Source: Selenomonadaceae bacterium
Lineage (GTDB): Bacteria > Bacillota > Negativicutes > Selenomonadales > Selenomonadaceae
Direction of reading: 5' to 3'
Assembly (NCBI GenBank): GCA_017453765.1
Contig: JAFTEG010000379.1
Location: 1 to 7,758, forward strand
DNA: 7,758 bases
Under the pieces are notes generated by a model. The model had not been told where the DNA came from. It searched no databases and saw nothing but the letters and a program-made list of their open reading frames with translations. Positions 1 through 6,849 of the stretch are shown here, piece after piece. Every line of letters begins with the position of its first letter. The first letter of the stretch is position 1. The position numbers were made by a program, and so were the translations under genes.

Positions 1-29
1 CAAATTACGTAACAGCCGCAATTATGGCG

Positions 30-86
30 GGGCGCACAAGGACGTGCGCCCGTCCGCGCAAGTCGCCGGACGCGACTTCTGCGGAC
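30..86. repeat. Two GC-rich hairpins in tandem (dispersed repeat candidate)
   Basis: Two perfect stems lie almost end to end. The first pairs GGGCGCAC (30-37) with GTGCGCCC (44-51) around a 6-nt loop. The second pairs GTCCGC (52-57) with GCGGAC (81-86), has a 2x2 internal loop, then pairs AAGTCGC (60-66) with GCGACTT (72-78) around a 5-nt loop. The local G+C content is far above the flanks. No gene is supported here. The shape resembles intergenic palindromic repeat elements or the folded end of a structured transcript from the left; the class cannot be decided from one copy. Confidence 0.6.
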
Positions 87-99
87 ATGTTTCTTTTTG

Positions 100-130
100 T
101 TACTTTTTCTTTGCGCCAAAGAAAAAGTAA
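100..130. repeat. Perfect 14-bp inverted repeat with 3-nt loop
   Basis: TTACTTTTTCTTTG (100-113) is the exact reverse complement of CAAAGAAAAAGTAA (117-130), with only CGC between. It directly follows the two GC-rich hairpins and probably belongs to the same repeat element. It is AT-rich in the arms and has no clean T-tract after it, so it is not a typical intrinsic terminator on the plus strand, although it could end transcription arriving from a gene left of the window. Confidence 0.65.
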
Positions 131-192
131 GTTAAAAAACCTTAAGAATTATTAAAACTTGAATTAGTCAACACGCCCTAATAAGGAGACTG

Positions 193-231
193 ATGACAGG
201 AAAAAATGGACTCGTACAGTCATATTATTGA
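193..231 (+). other. Possible 12-codon leader ORF overlapping the AIPR start
   Basis: The best Shine-Dalgarno in the AIPR leader, AAGGAG at 183-188, lies 4 nt before an ATG at 193 that is out of frame with the AIPR gene. That ATG opens a short frame, MTGKNGLVQSYY, ending with TGA at 229-231, inside the AIPR coding region. It could serve translational coupling or attenuation, or it may be chance. The AIPR ATG at 206 has only a closer, weaker AGGA (198-201). Confidence 0.3.
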
Positions 232-2014
232 TAAAATCGAAGCATTGAAAGAAAAATATCCGTCCCTTCGCACAAAACCGGATTATTACGTTTTCTCGGC
301 GTTATGCGTTCAATCTCATTTTTACAAAAATCCTGAAAACATTCTTAACGAAAGTGACTTTGAAGAAATTATTGTTGACGGTTGCAGTGACGGCGGCGCG
401 GACATTATTTTAAGCGATCCCAATTCTGAAGATTGTGATTTGGTTATCGGTCAATCAAAATTTCATAAGCGCATATCAAAAGACGAAGTGCTTAACTCTT
501 TACAAAAAATGGTATCGTTCTATAACGAAATGAAGGCGGGACACTACGAGCAATTTAATCCCCGCGTGCAAAGCCGTTTTCTTGCATTGAACGCCGAAAC
601 AGGCGAAGATTCAAAAATTCATTTTGCTTTTTACACGAGTGCACCGGCACCAAAAAATTTTAACGCTGATAATATCAAGCAACAAATTCTTTCGCAGTTT
701 CCAAATTCAGATGCAGTTGAAATTTCAATCCTTTTCGCCGCCGATATCAGCAAAGAAATTGAAACCGCCGACGCCATGAAACAAATTGTTGAGCAAGGAA
801 AAATTCTTGTCGATGAAAAAGATAATTTCCTGCTTTATAATGACAACGCGGCGATTGTCAATGTGTCGGCATTTTCAATTAAACAGCTTTACGCCAAGTA
901 TAATATAACTTTGCTGGCGCATAATCTTCGTTATCACATAAGCGGCGGGAAAATTGACAGTGAAATAAAAGCTACCATTGAAAAAAATCCTGAATTATTT
1001 TGGGTAAAAAATAACGGCATTACGATAATTTGTGACGATTTTCGCATTGACGGGCGAGAAGTTCACTTGAAAAATTTTTCAATCGTAAACGGCGGACAAA
1101 CTGTCTACGTGTTGCACAAAAGTAAAAAGCTTGACGAAAATCATGATTTTTGGCTTTCATGCAAAATCATAAAAACGGCAGGCACCACTGCGGAAGAAAA
1201 AAATAAATTCAGTCTGGAAATTGCCACAGCGGCAAATGCACAAAAACCGATTAAGCCGGCAGATTTAAAGGCAAATGCTCCCGAACAAAACAGTTTTAAA
1301 CAGGCTATGCGTGAGATAGGAATTTTTTATCAAACCAAGCGCGGCGAAAATATTCCGAAACAGTTTTCAGATGCATACTTGCATACCAAATTACTTGATG
1401 TCGGCAAGCTTTGTTTGGCGGCGATATTTCAGTTGCCGTGTAAAAGCAGGTCAAAACCTTCGGCAGTTTATGAAGATCAATACTACAATCCGATTTTTAA
1501 TGCGAAAACTCAAAAACAATTTGCAAAAATATGTAAAGAGTTGCTCTACATAGACTATTACTTCACGAAAAAATTTTTGCCTAAATTTGATAAAGAAAAT
1601 AAAGATATGCCCGACGCGTCTTCTTTAATTCCTTTTGCGCACATTGCGCGGACAATCTGTATTGCATTCACTGCATTGGCGGCGCGTTATTCTCAAGGTA
1701 ACCTTACCAATATAGATATTACGTCTTTTGTCTCTAACCCGTCAGATACAGGCGTTTACGAAAAACTTCGTGATATTGGCAATATTAAATATCTTCTGCC
1801 GCTGAAATTGTACACGGATACTTACGACGCTACTTTGGATAAATTATTTTCGGCAATAATTGAAGAAGGATTTACAGCGTATTCTTATGCGCATGATAAT
1901 AACCCAAGTTTGACGGCGGCAAATTTCTTAAAAAAAGATGACAACTATTACATCATTTTGAGAAAACGTTGGCCTAAACTCGGTAAGGAAATTCGCGAAA
2001 TTTTAAACTCATAA
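206..2014 (+). CDS. AIPR-family protein (abortive phage infection type)
   Basis: This 602-residue protein matches the AIPR family (Pfam AIPR, named for abortive infection phage resistance). Seen directly: an N-terminal stretch with D62-G-G-A-D66 followed by Q83-S-K85, which resembles the D...QxK core of PD-(D/E)xK restriction-like nucleases, and the AIPR core with HNLR at 239-242, FWVKNNGIT around 265-273 and IVNGGQT at 293-299. No signal peptide or membrane segment is visible, so it is probably cytoplasmic. Members are often found near restriction-modification or other defence genes; here it stands alone, with a repeat element upstream and nusA 91 nt downstream on the same strand. The start ATG at 206 has a weak AGGA 4 nt upstream, whereas the stronger AAGGAG at 183 serves an out-of-frame ATG. 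The nuclease role and a defence function are inferred from the family, not shown. Family assignment is fairly secure. Confidence 0.85.
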   Translation: MDSYSHIIDKIEALKEKYPSLRTKPDYYVFSALCVQSHFYKNPENILNESDFEEIIVDGCSDGGADIILSDPNSEDCDLVIGQSKFHKRISKDEVLNSLQKMVSFYNEMKAGHYEQFNPRVQSRFLALNAETGEDSKIHFAFYTSAPAPKNFNADNIKQQILSQFPNSDAVEISILFAADISKEIETADAMKQIVEQGKILVDEKDNFLLYNDNAAIVNVSAFSIKQLYAKYNITLLAHNLRYHISGGKIDSEIKATIEKNPELFWVKNNGITIICDDFRIDGREVHLKNFSIVNGGQTVYVLHKSKKLDENHDFWLSCKIIKTAGTTAEEKNKFSLEIATAANAQKPIKPADLKANAPEQNSFKQAMREIGIFYQTKRGENIPKQFSDAYLHTKLLDVGKLCLAAIFQLPCKSRSKPSAVYEDQYYNPIFNAKTQKQFAKICKELLYIDYYFTKKFLPKFDKENKDMPDASSLIPFAHIARTICIAFTALAARYSQGNLTNIDITSFVSNPSDTGVYEKLRDIGNIKYLLPLKLYTDTYDATLDKLFSAIIEEGFTAYSYAHDNNPSLTAANFLKKDDNYYIILRKRWPKLGKEIREILNS

Positions 2015-2021
2015 AAATAAG

Positions 2022-2091
2022 TTTAGCTATTAGCGATTAGCTGATAGCCGGTAGCTGTTAATGGCTACAACCTAATCCCTAATACCTAATA
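2022..2091. repeat. Ten uninterrupted heptamers forming an imperfect palindrome
   Basis: The 70 nt between the AIPR gene and nusA divide exactly into ten heptamers. The left ones are of the type ATTAGCG, ATTAGCT, GATAGCC; the right ones are CCTAATC, CCTAATA, CCTAATA. The right half is roughly the reverse complement of the left: TATTAG (2028-2033) pairs with CTAATA (2079-2084), GATTAG (2035-2040) with CTAATC (2072-2077), and TAGCC (2045-2049) with GGCTA (2063-2067), with C/C mismatches every seventh position and a 13-nt loop. The right arm touches the nusA Shine-Dalgarno. Confidence 0.7.
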
Positions 2092-2097
2092 AGGAGG
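2091..2097 (+). promoter_or_regulatory. Ribosome binding site of nusA
   Basis: AAGGAGG, a full-strength Shine-Dalgarno, lies 8 nt before the TTG at 2106. It decides that start, since no in-frame ATG lies nearby. It abuts the right arm of the heptamer palindrome, so folding of that arm could affect access. Confidence 0.85.
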
Positions 2098-2105
2098 CTT
2101 ATAGT

Positions 2106-3329
2106 TTGGCTGTAAGAAAAAAGAAAGGCGCCCAAAATGAGATTATTCTCTTGGACGCTTTAAAAGATTTGTGTAGTGAAAAAGAAATTCCGCCGGAAGC
2201 AATGTTCAGCGCCATTGAAGCGGCGTTGGTTTTTGCATGCAAGAAAACTACCGGCGCGGACAAAAATATTACCGTTGACATTGACCGCACGAACGGCACT
2301 TTTCATATTAATGAATTGCATGACGTCGTGGAGGAAGTCACTAACCCCAACAGGGAAATTTCTTTGAAAGAGGCTAAGTCGCTTAATCCCGAATACGAAG
2401 TCGGCGACGTGGTACGCAGAGAAATTCCGGCAGGCGATTTCGGCAGAATTGCCGCGCAGGCCGCTAAGCAAGTCGTTATGCAAAAAATTCGTGAGGCGGA
2501 AAGAATTGTCGTTTACGATGAATTTACTGACCGTGCCAATGACGTGGTAAGCGGCAATGTCGTACGAATTGAAGACGGTAATTTGGTTATCGACATAGGC
2601 AAGACTGAGGCGGTTTTAATGTCGACAGAATTAATGCCGCAAGATATTTTTAACGTCGGCGACAGGGTGAAAGCTTACGTGGCGGAAGTTCACCGTGCAG
2701 GCAAGGGGCCTCAAGTCTACCTTTCGCGTACCCATCCCGGCTTTTTACGCTGTCTTTTTGAAATGGAAGTTCCCGAAATTCATGACGGCATCATACAGAT
2801 TAAATCCGTTGCAAGAGAGGCGGGCGCACGTGCAAAAATCGCCGTCGTTTCAAAAGATGAAAACATTGACGCGGTAGGCTCCTGCGTAGGTCAACACGGC
2901 ATAAGGATTCAAGCAATTAACAAAGAACTCGGCGACGAAAAAATTGACATTATTCAGTGGGATCCCGAGCCGGCAAATTATATCGCCAACGCGTTAAGCC
3001 CTTCTAAAGTGTCAAAAGTTGCCGTGAATGATTTGGACAGAATTTCCCGCGTTATAGTGCCGAACAATCAATTAAGTTTGGCTATCGGCAAGGAAGGACA
3101 AAACGCAAGACTTGCCGCACGGCTTACCGGCTGGAAAATCGACATTAAAAGTCAAGCGCAAGCTACCGATGATTTGTGGGATTCGGACTTCAGACCGGTT
3201 GACATTAAAGCTACGAAATTCTTCTCGTCACTTTTAAAGCCGACTAAAAATAAAAATAAGAATAAGTTCAATAAAAAGAATAAGTTCCGCAATAAAAACA
3301 AAGGCGGCAATAAACCGCAGAACGGTTGA
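2106..3329 (+). CDS. nusA: Transcription termination/antitermination factor NusA
   Basis: NusA binds RNA polymerase and nascent RNA and modulates pausing, intrinsic termination and antitermination. Domains in order: RNA polymerase-binding N-terminal domain (about 14-145), S1 domain (about 147-215), KH1 with VGQHG at 261-265, and KH2 with IGKEGQNARLAA at 327-338. The length of 407 is near that of Bacillota NusA; the C-terminal acidic repeats of the Escherichia coli protein are absent. The start is TTG at 2106 with AAGGAGG 8 nt upstream. After KH2 comes a short acidic linker and then a strongly basic Lys/Asn tail (about 379-403), produced in part by an 18-nt near-repeat (AAGAATAAGTTC at 3258 and 3276). 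The stop overlaps or abuts the start of ylxR, indicating one transcript. No rimP is visible upstream; an AIPR gene occupies that place. Identification is secure. Confidence 0.97.
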   Translation: MAVRKKKGAQNEIILLDALKDLCSEKEIPPEAMFSAIEAALVFACKKTTGADKNITVDIDRTNGTFHINELHDVVEEVTNPNREISLKEAKSLNPEYEVGDVVRREIPAGDFGRIAAQAAKQVVMQKIREAERIVVYDEFTDRANDVVSGNVVRIEDGNLVIDIGKTEAVLMSTELMPQDIFNVGDRVKAYVAEVHRAGKGPQVYLSRTHPGFLRCLFEMEVPEIHDGIIQIKSVAREAGARAKIAVVSKDENIDAVGSCVGQHGIRIQAINKELGDEKIDIIQWDPEPANYIANALSPSKVSKVAVNDLDRISRVIVPNNQLSLAIGKEGQNARLAARLTGWKIDIKSQAQATDDLWDSDFRPVDIKATKFFSSLLKPTKNKNKNKFNKKNKFRNKNKGGNKPQNG

Positions 3330-3337
3330 GGTACGTC

Positions 3338-3637
3338 GTGACGCAGAAAATTTCTTCCGAGCTGACGCAAAAAATTTCTTCCAAGCAAACTCAAATGCGC
3401 CGTTGCGTAAGTTGCAGGGAGATTAAACATAAATCGGAATTTTTGAGAATCGTAAAGCTTGCCGACGGAAATATTTTTGTCGACGAAACCGGCAAAGGTC
3501 AGGGACGCGGCGCCTATGTTTGCCGCAATGAAAAGTGTGCGCTTGAATTAAAAAAGCGTCGTCGTCTTGATAAGCAGTTCAAAACTAAAGTTCCCGATGA
3601 AATTTATAATTCAATCGTGAATTCATTCACTGAATAA
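3338..3637 (+). CDS. rnpM: RNase P modulator RnpM (YlxR, DUF448)
   Basis: YlxR proteins are small RNA binders; the Bacillus subtilis member was renamed RnpM because it binds the RNase P RNA and modulates its activity. The family marks are plain: RRCVSCREIK near the N-terminus, FLRIVK, then GRGAYVC followed by a second cysteine and a basic KKRRRLDK helix. I prefer GTG at 3338 (99 residues) because GAGG at 3328-3331 lies 6 nt upstream. The alternative TTG at 3326 overlaps the nusA stop but lacks a good binding site; ATG at 3395, just before the conserved core, also lacks one. The N-terminal extension before the core is made of a 24-bp tandem duplication encoding TQKISSEL and TQKISSKQ. It sits between nusA and infB as in many Bacillota; the usual ylxQ partner is missing. 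Family is secure, exact start is not. Confidence 0.9.
   Translation: MTQKISSELTQKISSKQTQMRRCVSCREIKHKSEFLRIVKLADGNIFVDETGKGQGRGAYVCRNEKCALELKKRRRLDKQFKTKVPDEIYNSIVNSFTE
3339..3386 (+). repeat. 24-bp tandem duplication in the ylxR 5' end
   Basis: Positions 3339-3362 and 3363-3386 are two adjacent 24-bp copies with two differences. Being a multiple of three, the duplication keeps the frame and adds eight residues (TQKISSEL/TQKISSKQ) before the conserved YlxR core. If translation instead begins at 3395, this would be untranslated leader. Confidence 0.8.
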
Positions 3638-3661
3638 TTTTTAATTCCAATCAATCTTCTG

Positions 3662-3684
3662 AAAGGGAGTAAATATATATGTAA
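3662..3684 (+). promoter_or_regulatory. Shine-Dalgarno followed by an ATG-TAA start-stop
   Basis: AAAGGGAG at 3662-3669 is followed after 9 nt by ATG (3679-3681) and immediately by TAA (3682-3684). It has the look of a functional initiation site with no sense codon after the start. It lies where ylxQ is found in many relatives, so it may be that gene's remaining start, or a start-stop element acting on infB. Confidence 0.4.
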
Positions 3685-3698
3685 TCAGTTGTCTTTGC

Positions 3699-3734
3699 GC
3701 TTTCAACCGCTTAAAAAATTTTAGCGGCGAAAGC
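3699..3734 (+). promoter_or_regulatory. Hairpin in the infB leader
   Basis: GCTTTC (3699-3704) pairs with GAAAGC (3729-3734), and CCGCT (3707-3711) with AGCGG (3723-3727), across a small internal loop, with an A-run/T-run at the tip. It ends 7 nt before the infB ribosome binding site GGGGGTGG (3742-3749). There is no T-tract after it, so it is not an obvious terminator. A role in infB translation or mRNA processing is inference. Confidence 0.5.
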
Positions 3735-3753
3735 TTAACACGGGGGTGGATTT

Positions 3754-6700
3754 ATGGCGAAAGCACCGAAAACGCCGAAATATAGAATTTTTGAACTTGC
3801 AAAGGAGTTGAATCAAGAAAACCAATCCATTATAGATTTTTTGAAAAAGCGTAAAGTAAAAGTTGCCAATCGTTTCAGCGCGGTGGGCGAAGAAATTTAC
3901 AACCTGCTGAAAGAAACTTTTTCGCGCCGTCCGAAAGCTGCGGCTGAAAATCAAGGTGACGCTAAGGCGGAAGTTAAAGCCGAGACTAAGGCTGAAAGTA
4001 AAGTCGAAACTAAAACCGAATCGGAAAAATCTTCAACGCAATCTAAAACCGAAACTAAGTCGCAAAAACCTAACAGTAAATTTGACAGCAAGCATACACG
4101 TCCGCGTTATGACTCTAAGACGAAACCTGCGCGTCCTGCCGAAGTTAAGGCGGAGGAAGTTAAACCGGCTAAAGTTGAACAGGCTAAAGTCACGTCTGCA
4201 AAAAGTGAACCTGCCAAAACCGAATCGTCTAAGGTTGAGTCGTCTAAAGTTGAACAGGCTAAACCTGCGTCGGCTAAAGTCACGCCTGCCAAAACTGAAA
4301 CAAAGGCGCCTAAACCTGCCGTAAAGTCAGAGTCGACTAAAGTTGCCGAAACTAAGGCAGATAAACCCGCGACGAAAGTCGAATCAGCAACACGGCAAGA
4401 ACGTCCCGCAACTAAGTCCGAGCCTTCACGCAGGCAGGATCAATCTGCAAGACAACGTGACAATCGCGGTGAACGCAGTGACCGTGATAACCGAAGTGAC
4501 CGTGATAATCGCAGTGAACGCGGTGAGCATTTTGAAGGCAGGGATAATCGGCAGAATCGTTTTGACCGTGAAAGACCTGCGCGGGATAATCGTGAACGCT
4601 TTGACAGGCAGTCACGCGATACGCAGGCGGATTTTCGTAGCAATGATGAAGGTGACGAGCGTCCCAGCCGTTTTGACCGTGAAAAATCTGCGCGGGATAA
4701 TCGCGACCATTCGCGCGGTGAAAGAGCTGAACGCAGTGAATCACGTCCCGACCGCAGTGAACAAAGTCGCGCCGAGCGCGGTGAAACACGTCCCGAACGC
4801 GGCGACCGTACAGAAAGAAAGAATCGTGACAGCAGTCGTGAAGACGGCGGCAAGACGCAAAATCGCAGTCGTAACCGCAGAAATAAAAATGCCGCCAACG
4901 TTGCAAAAAGTCAACAGCAGGCGCAAATGCAACAGCAACCTGCCAATCGTCCGCCGCGTGCCAAGAAAAAGCCGCGTCAGCAACCTGCGCCGGTGCATAA
5001 AGTTGAAATCGCGCGTCCCACTCACATAAAAATTCCCTCGTCAATCGCGGTTAAAGACCTTGCCAGCAAGATGAGCTGTACTGCCGCCGAAGTTATGACT
5101 AAGCTTGTACGCATGGGCGTCATGGTAACCATTAACCAGGAAATAAATTTTGACATTGCCGAGTACGTCGCGTCTGAATTTGGCGTGACTGCGGAAGAAT
5201 TACCGCCGGAAGTCGACCCCACTTTAATTCCCGAAATTGAAGACGATCCCAAAACTTTGAAATCACGTCCGCCCGTCGTAACGGTTATGGGTCACGTAGA
5301 TCACGGCATAACGTCTTTGCTTGACGTTATCCGTCAATCTTCCGTTACCGCAACAGAGGCAGGCGGCATTACCCAACACATTGGCGCTTACCAAGTTATT
5401 TGTAACGATAGAAAAATTGTTTTCCTTGACACGCCTGGTCACGAGGCATTTACCGCAATGAGAGCGCGTGGCGCGCAGGTTACCGACATTGCAATTTTAG
5501 TCGTAGCCGCTGATGATGGCGTTATGCCGCAGACTGTTGAGGCGATTAACCACGCGAAGGCGGCAGGCGTCCCCATTATTGTTGCGATAAATAAAATTGA
5601 TAAGCCCGGCGCCAATCCCATGAAGGTCAAGCAGGAGCTTATGGAATATGAACTTGTGTCCGACGATTACGGCGGCAACACGGTTATGGTTGAAGTTTCC
5701 GCGAAAAAGAAAATCGGCATTAATGAATTGCTTGAAATGATTCTGCTTGTTGCCGATATACAGGAGCTGAAGGCTAATCCCAATCGCGATGCACGCGGCG
5801 TAATTATTGAGGCGCAACTAGACAGGGGACGCGGTCCCGTTGCTACGGTGCTTGTACAAAAAGGTACACTGCGAATCGGCGACCACATTGTTGCAGGTAC
5901 GGCATTCGGCAGAGTTCGCGCAATGATAAATGATCGCGGCGACAACGTAAAAAAAGCCGGTCCCAGCGTGCCGGTTGAAGTTTTGGGGTTAAATGACGTT
6001 CCTGCCGCAGGTGACATTCTTGCCGCGCTTGATGAAAAAACTGCAAAGTCCATAGCTGAACACCGTATGGCGGCGGCGCGTAACGATTTAATCAAGTCCA
6101 AAAAAGTTTCGCTTGACGATTTGTTCAGTCAGATTAAAGCCGGTACGATTAAAGACCTCAACATTTTGGTTAAAGCCGACGTGCAAGGCTCGGTTGAGGC
6201 GCTGTCAAGTTCACTTCTCGCGCTTAATGATAAAAACGACGAAGTTCACGTAAAAATTATTCATTCCGGCGTAGGCGCGGTAAACGAATCAGATATTATG
6301 CTTGCGTCCTCCGCCAACGCTTTAATAATTGCGTTTAACGTGCGTCCCGACAACAATGCGCGGCGTGTTGCAGATACTGAAAACGTTGACATTCGTACCT
6401 ACCGAGTCATTTACGATGCTATTGGTGACGTTAAAGCGGCAATGACAGGTATGCTTGCACCGAAGTACAAAGAAGTCATTCAAGGTCGCGTTGAAATTCG
6501 CAAGGTCATGAAGTTTTCAAAGGCTCTTGTTGCCGGTTCGTACGTGCTTGAAGGCAAGATTCAAAATAATTCAAAGATACGCCTTCTGCGCGATAACGTA
6601 GAAATTTTTGACGGTCTTATTGATTCGCTCCGACGCTTTAAAGACGAAGTGAAAGAAGTTGCCGCCGGTTATGAGTGCGGTATTTCGATTATTGATTTTC

Positions 6701-6771
6701 GTGACTTCAAGGAAGGCGACATTATCGAGGCTTACACTATGGAAGAGATTGCGCCGAAGTTGGAAAGTTAA
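3754..6771 (+). CDS. infB: Translation initiation factor IF-2
   Basis: IF2 is the GTPase that brings initiator fMet-tRNA to the 30S subunit and promotes subunit joining. Domains in order: a first IF2_N module (about 8-58), a long disordered linker (about 60-415) of Lys/Ala/Glu-rich and then Arg/Asp-rich repeats, a second IF2_N module (about 425-480), the G domain (about 507-675), the beta-barrel domain II, domain III, and the C-terminal initiator-tRNA domain with GYECGI. G motifs seen: T in [14 protein letters not shown] 559-563, NKID 613-616, SAK 649-651. The P-loop at 513-520 reads GHVDHGIT: residue 519, normally the phosphate-binding lysine, is isoleucine (ATA at 5308-5310). At 1005 residues it is longer than most bacterial IF2. 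The start ATG has GGGGGTGG 4 nt upstream. It is last in the operon before a terminator. Identification is secure; full GTPase activity is uncertain. Confidence 0.97.
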   Translation: MAKAPKTPKYRIFELAKELNQENQSIIDFLKKRKVKVANRFSAVGEEIYNLLKETFSRRPKAAAENQGDAKAEVKAETKAESKVETKTESEKSSTQSKTETKSQKPNSKFDSKHTRPRYDSKTKPARPAEVKAEEVKPAKVEQAKVTSAKSEPAKTESSKVESSKVEQAKPASAKVTPAKTETKAPKPAVKSESTKVAETKADKPATKVESATRQERPATKSEPSRRQDQSARQRDNRGERSDRDNRSDRDNRSERGEHFEGRDNRQNRFDRERPARDNRERFDRQSRDTQADFRSNDEGDERPSRFDREKSARDNRDHSRGERAERSESRPDRSEQSRAERGETRPERGDRTERKNRDSSREDGGKTQNRSRNRRNKNAANVAKSQQQAQMQQQPANRPPRAKKKPRQQPAPVHKVEIARPTHIKIPSSIAVKDLASKMSCTAAEVMTKLVRMGVMVTINQEINFDIAEYVASEFGVTAEELPPEVDPTLIPEIEDDPKTLKSRPPVVTVMGHVDHGITSLLDVIRQSSVTATEAGGITQHIGAYQVICNDRKIVFLDTPGHEAFTAMRARGAQVTDIAILVVAADDGVMPQTVEAINHAKAAGVPIIVAINKIDKPGANPMKVKQELMEYELVSDDYGGNTVMVEVSAKKKIGINELLEMILLVADIQELKANPNRDARGVIIEAQLDRGRGPVATVLVQKGTLRIGDHIVAGTAFGRVRAMINDRGDNVKKAGPSVPVEVLGLNDVPAAGDILAALDEKTAKSIAEHRMAAARNDLIKSKKVSLDDLFSQIKAGTIKDLNILVKADVQGSVEALSSSLLALNDKNDEVHVKIIHSGVGAVNESDIMLASSANALIIAFNVRPDNNARRVADTENVDIRTYRVIYDAIGDVKAAMTGMLAPKYKEVIQGRVEIRKVMKFSKALVAGSYVLEGKIQNNSKIRLLRDNVEIFDGLIDSLRRFKDEVKEVAAGYECGISIIDFRDFKEGDIIEAYTMEEIAPKLES
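4168..4317 (+). repeat. 25-residue internal duplication in the IF2 linker
   Basis: Codons 139-163 and 164-188 of infB are two adjacent diverged copies of a 75-nt unit. Both open with KVEQAK and carry AK..PAKTE at the same offsets. The repeat lies in the Lys/Ala-rich part of the linker and indicates growth by in-frame duplication. Confidence 0.65.
4474..4706 (+). repeat. Arg/Asp-rich repeats in the IF2 linker
   Basis: The stretch is built of short units such as SDRDNR and RFDRE.ARDNR. The latter occurs twice almost identically at DNA level, from 4558 and from 4669, 111 nt apart. The skewed codon composition leaves other frames open on both strands, which explains the long spurious ORFs here. 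Confidence 0.65.
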
Positions 6772-6795
6772 TATAAAAAACTTTTAAAAACTTGT

Positions 6796-6819
6796 TAAGC
6801 CTTCGGGCTTATTTTTTTT
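6796..6819 (+). terminator. Rho-independent terminator after infB
   Basis: TAAGCC (6796-6801) pairs with GGCTTA (6806-6811) around a TTCG tetraloop, and eight T residues follow (6812-6819). It begins 24 nt after the infB stop. This is a canonical intrinsic terminator and marks infB as the last gene of the transcript. Confidence 0.93.
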
Positions 6820-6849
6820 CAAATTTTTCACGCAGGTTATCGAGTTTGT

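Noticed and set aside
5..88. 27-codon minus-strand frame in the left hairpin region
   Set aside because: The sequence is explained by inverted repeats, there is no ribosome binding site, and the frame is short enough for chance.
159..184. Possible promoter TTGAAT...TAATAA before the AIPR gene
   Set aside because: Spacing is only 14 nt and the -10-like box overlaps the Shine-Dalgarno, which leaves no room for a normal transcript leader.
2015..2105. CRISPR-like repeats in the nusA leader
   Set aside because: The units are 7 nt without spacers; there are no repeat-spacer alternations or cas genes.
3152..3430. Minus-strand frame of 92 codons over the nusA/ylxR junction
   Set aside because: Its Leu/Phe-rich product is the antisense of the NusA Lys/Asn tail; both overlapping plus-strand genes are secure.
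4343..5044. Long open frames on both strands inside infB (for example 4343-5029 plus and 4412-5044, 4440-4898 minus)
   Set aside because: They overlap the repeat-rich IF2 linker and are products of its skewed codon composition (GAC, CGT, GAA repeats); their proteins are low-complexity and match no family I know.
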